Of a stretch of 5,984 bases of DNA, positions 5,580 through 5,984 are shown one piece after another; position 1 is the stretch's first letter; every line of letters starts with the position of its first letter. Source of the stretch: Thermomicrobiaceae bacterium (GTDB taxonomy: Bacteria > Chloroflexota > Chloroflexia > Thermomicrobiales > Thermomicrobiaceae); assembly GCA_007123655.1 (NCBI GenBank), contig SKKR01000003.1, forward strand, positions 1 to 5,984. The letters are read 5' to 3'. The notes below the pieces were generated by a model. The model was not told the DNA's origin and did not search any database. It saw only the letters and a list, made by a program, of their open reading frames with translations. Both the position numbers and the translations under genes were made by a program.

Positions 5580-5984
5580 GTGCCAGTGAAGGAAGTATTG
5601 GAGCTGACATCCGTGCACGTGAGCAATCGACCCTGGCCAGCCCCAAACGAACCCTGGGCAATGGTGCAGACCTGGGAAGACCTCCTGTTTGCTCACTGGC
5701 CGATCCCGATCAACGTCCTGAGACCGCTCATCCCGCCCGAACTGGAGATTGACACGTACCAGGGCACCGCCTGGGTCGCCGTCACGCCGTTCGTGCTCAG
5801 CCGACTTCGCTGGCGCATGCTACCGCCCATTCCACGTGCCGTCGGGTTTCCCGAAATCAACGTGCGGACCTATGTCCGTGTCGGTGACCGACCGGGAGTG
5901 TATTTCTTCAGTCTTGATGCTGCCAGCCGCGCGGCCGTCCTCGGCGCACGGATCACGTTTGGCCTTCCGTATTTCTTCATGCAC
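5580..5984 (+). CDS. YqjF/DUF2071-family protein, N-terminal part (cut by right window edge)
   Basis: The first 135 residues of a protein of the YqjF/DUF2071 family, whose biochemical role is not established. The frame is open to the last base. After a short variable N-terminus the family pattern is clear: WAMVQTWEDLLFAHWPIP (about 27-44), LRPLIPPELEIDTYQGTAWVAVTPF (48-72), FPEINVRTYVRVGDRPGVYFFSLDA (92-116) and FGLPYFFMH at the edge (127-135). The gene has no ATG near its beginning. GTG 5580 is chosen for the GGAGG ten bases upstream. GTG 5613 or 5619 would give a shorter tail, closer to what most family members have. It diverges from the HDAC-like gene, and the 181-base gap may hold control sites for both. 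About half of a typical family member is present. Confidence 0.88.
   Translation, partial: MPVKEVLELTSVHVSNRPWPAPNEPWAMVQTWEDLLFAHWPIPINVLRPLIPPELEIDTYQGTAWVAVTPFVLSRLRWRMLPPIPRAVGFPEINVRTYVRVGDRPGVYFFSLDAASRAAVLGARITFGLPYFFMH

Noticed and set aside
5150..5752. 200-codon open frame on the plus strand spanning the HDAC-like start and the DUF2071 start
   Set aside because: It runs antisense to the HDAC-like N-terminus and out of frame with DUF2071, with low-complexity Arg-rich translation.

Overview
The window is high-GC bacterial chromosome with tightly packed genes. It carries six protein-coding genes, four complete and one cut by each window edge. No rRNA, tRNA, CRISPR array, insertion sequence or phage gene was seen. 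The gene mix is a stand-alone HxGH nucleotidyltransferase fused translationally to a MurJ-type flippase, a bacterial histone-deacetylase-like amidohydrolase, a YqjF/DUF2071 protein and a peptide-type ABC importer. Together with the GC-rich codons and GTG starts, this would fit a soil or thermophilic lineage such as Chloroflexota (Thermomicrobia) or a relative. That assignment is an inference from gene content and is weak.

Left part (1-1265, minus strand): two permease genes of a DppBC/OppBC-type ABC importer, transcribed leftwards. The DppB-like gene is complete. The DppC-like gene follows after 41 bases, probably starts at a GTG, and runs off the left edge after 102 codons. No substrate-binding protein gene precedes them, so it and the ATPases must lie beyond the left edge or elsewhere.

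Middle (1462-3608, plus strand): a divergent two-gene operon. An RfaE/HldE C-terminal-type nucleotidyltransferase overlaps the next gene by four bases (GTGA). That gene encodes a MurJ/MviN-family lipid-linked precursor flippase. The pairing suggests envelope or glycan precursor work. The MurJ homologue is divergent: two of the three cavity arginines known from characterised MurJ proteins are replaced.

Right part (3632-5398, minus strand): two leftward genes converge on murJ with only 23 bases between. Upstream is a class II HDAC-like zinc amidohydrolase with all catalytic residues in place. Downstream is a small acidic protein with a Cys4 zinc ribbon and two membrane helices, which appears to have its own promoter (a perfect TTGACA box) in the gap between the two. 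Diverging from the HDAC gene across 181 bases is a YqjF/DUF2071 gene that begins at a GTG behind a GGAGG and runs off the right edge.

I did not find a clearly new multi-gene system. The points most worth a second look are the altered cavity of the MurJ homologue, the kinase-less RfaE-type enzyme coupled to it, the unknown zinc-ribbon membrane protein, and repeated short motifs in two intergenic regions.
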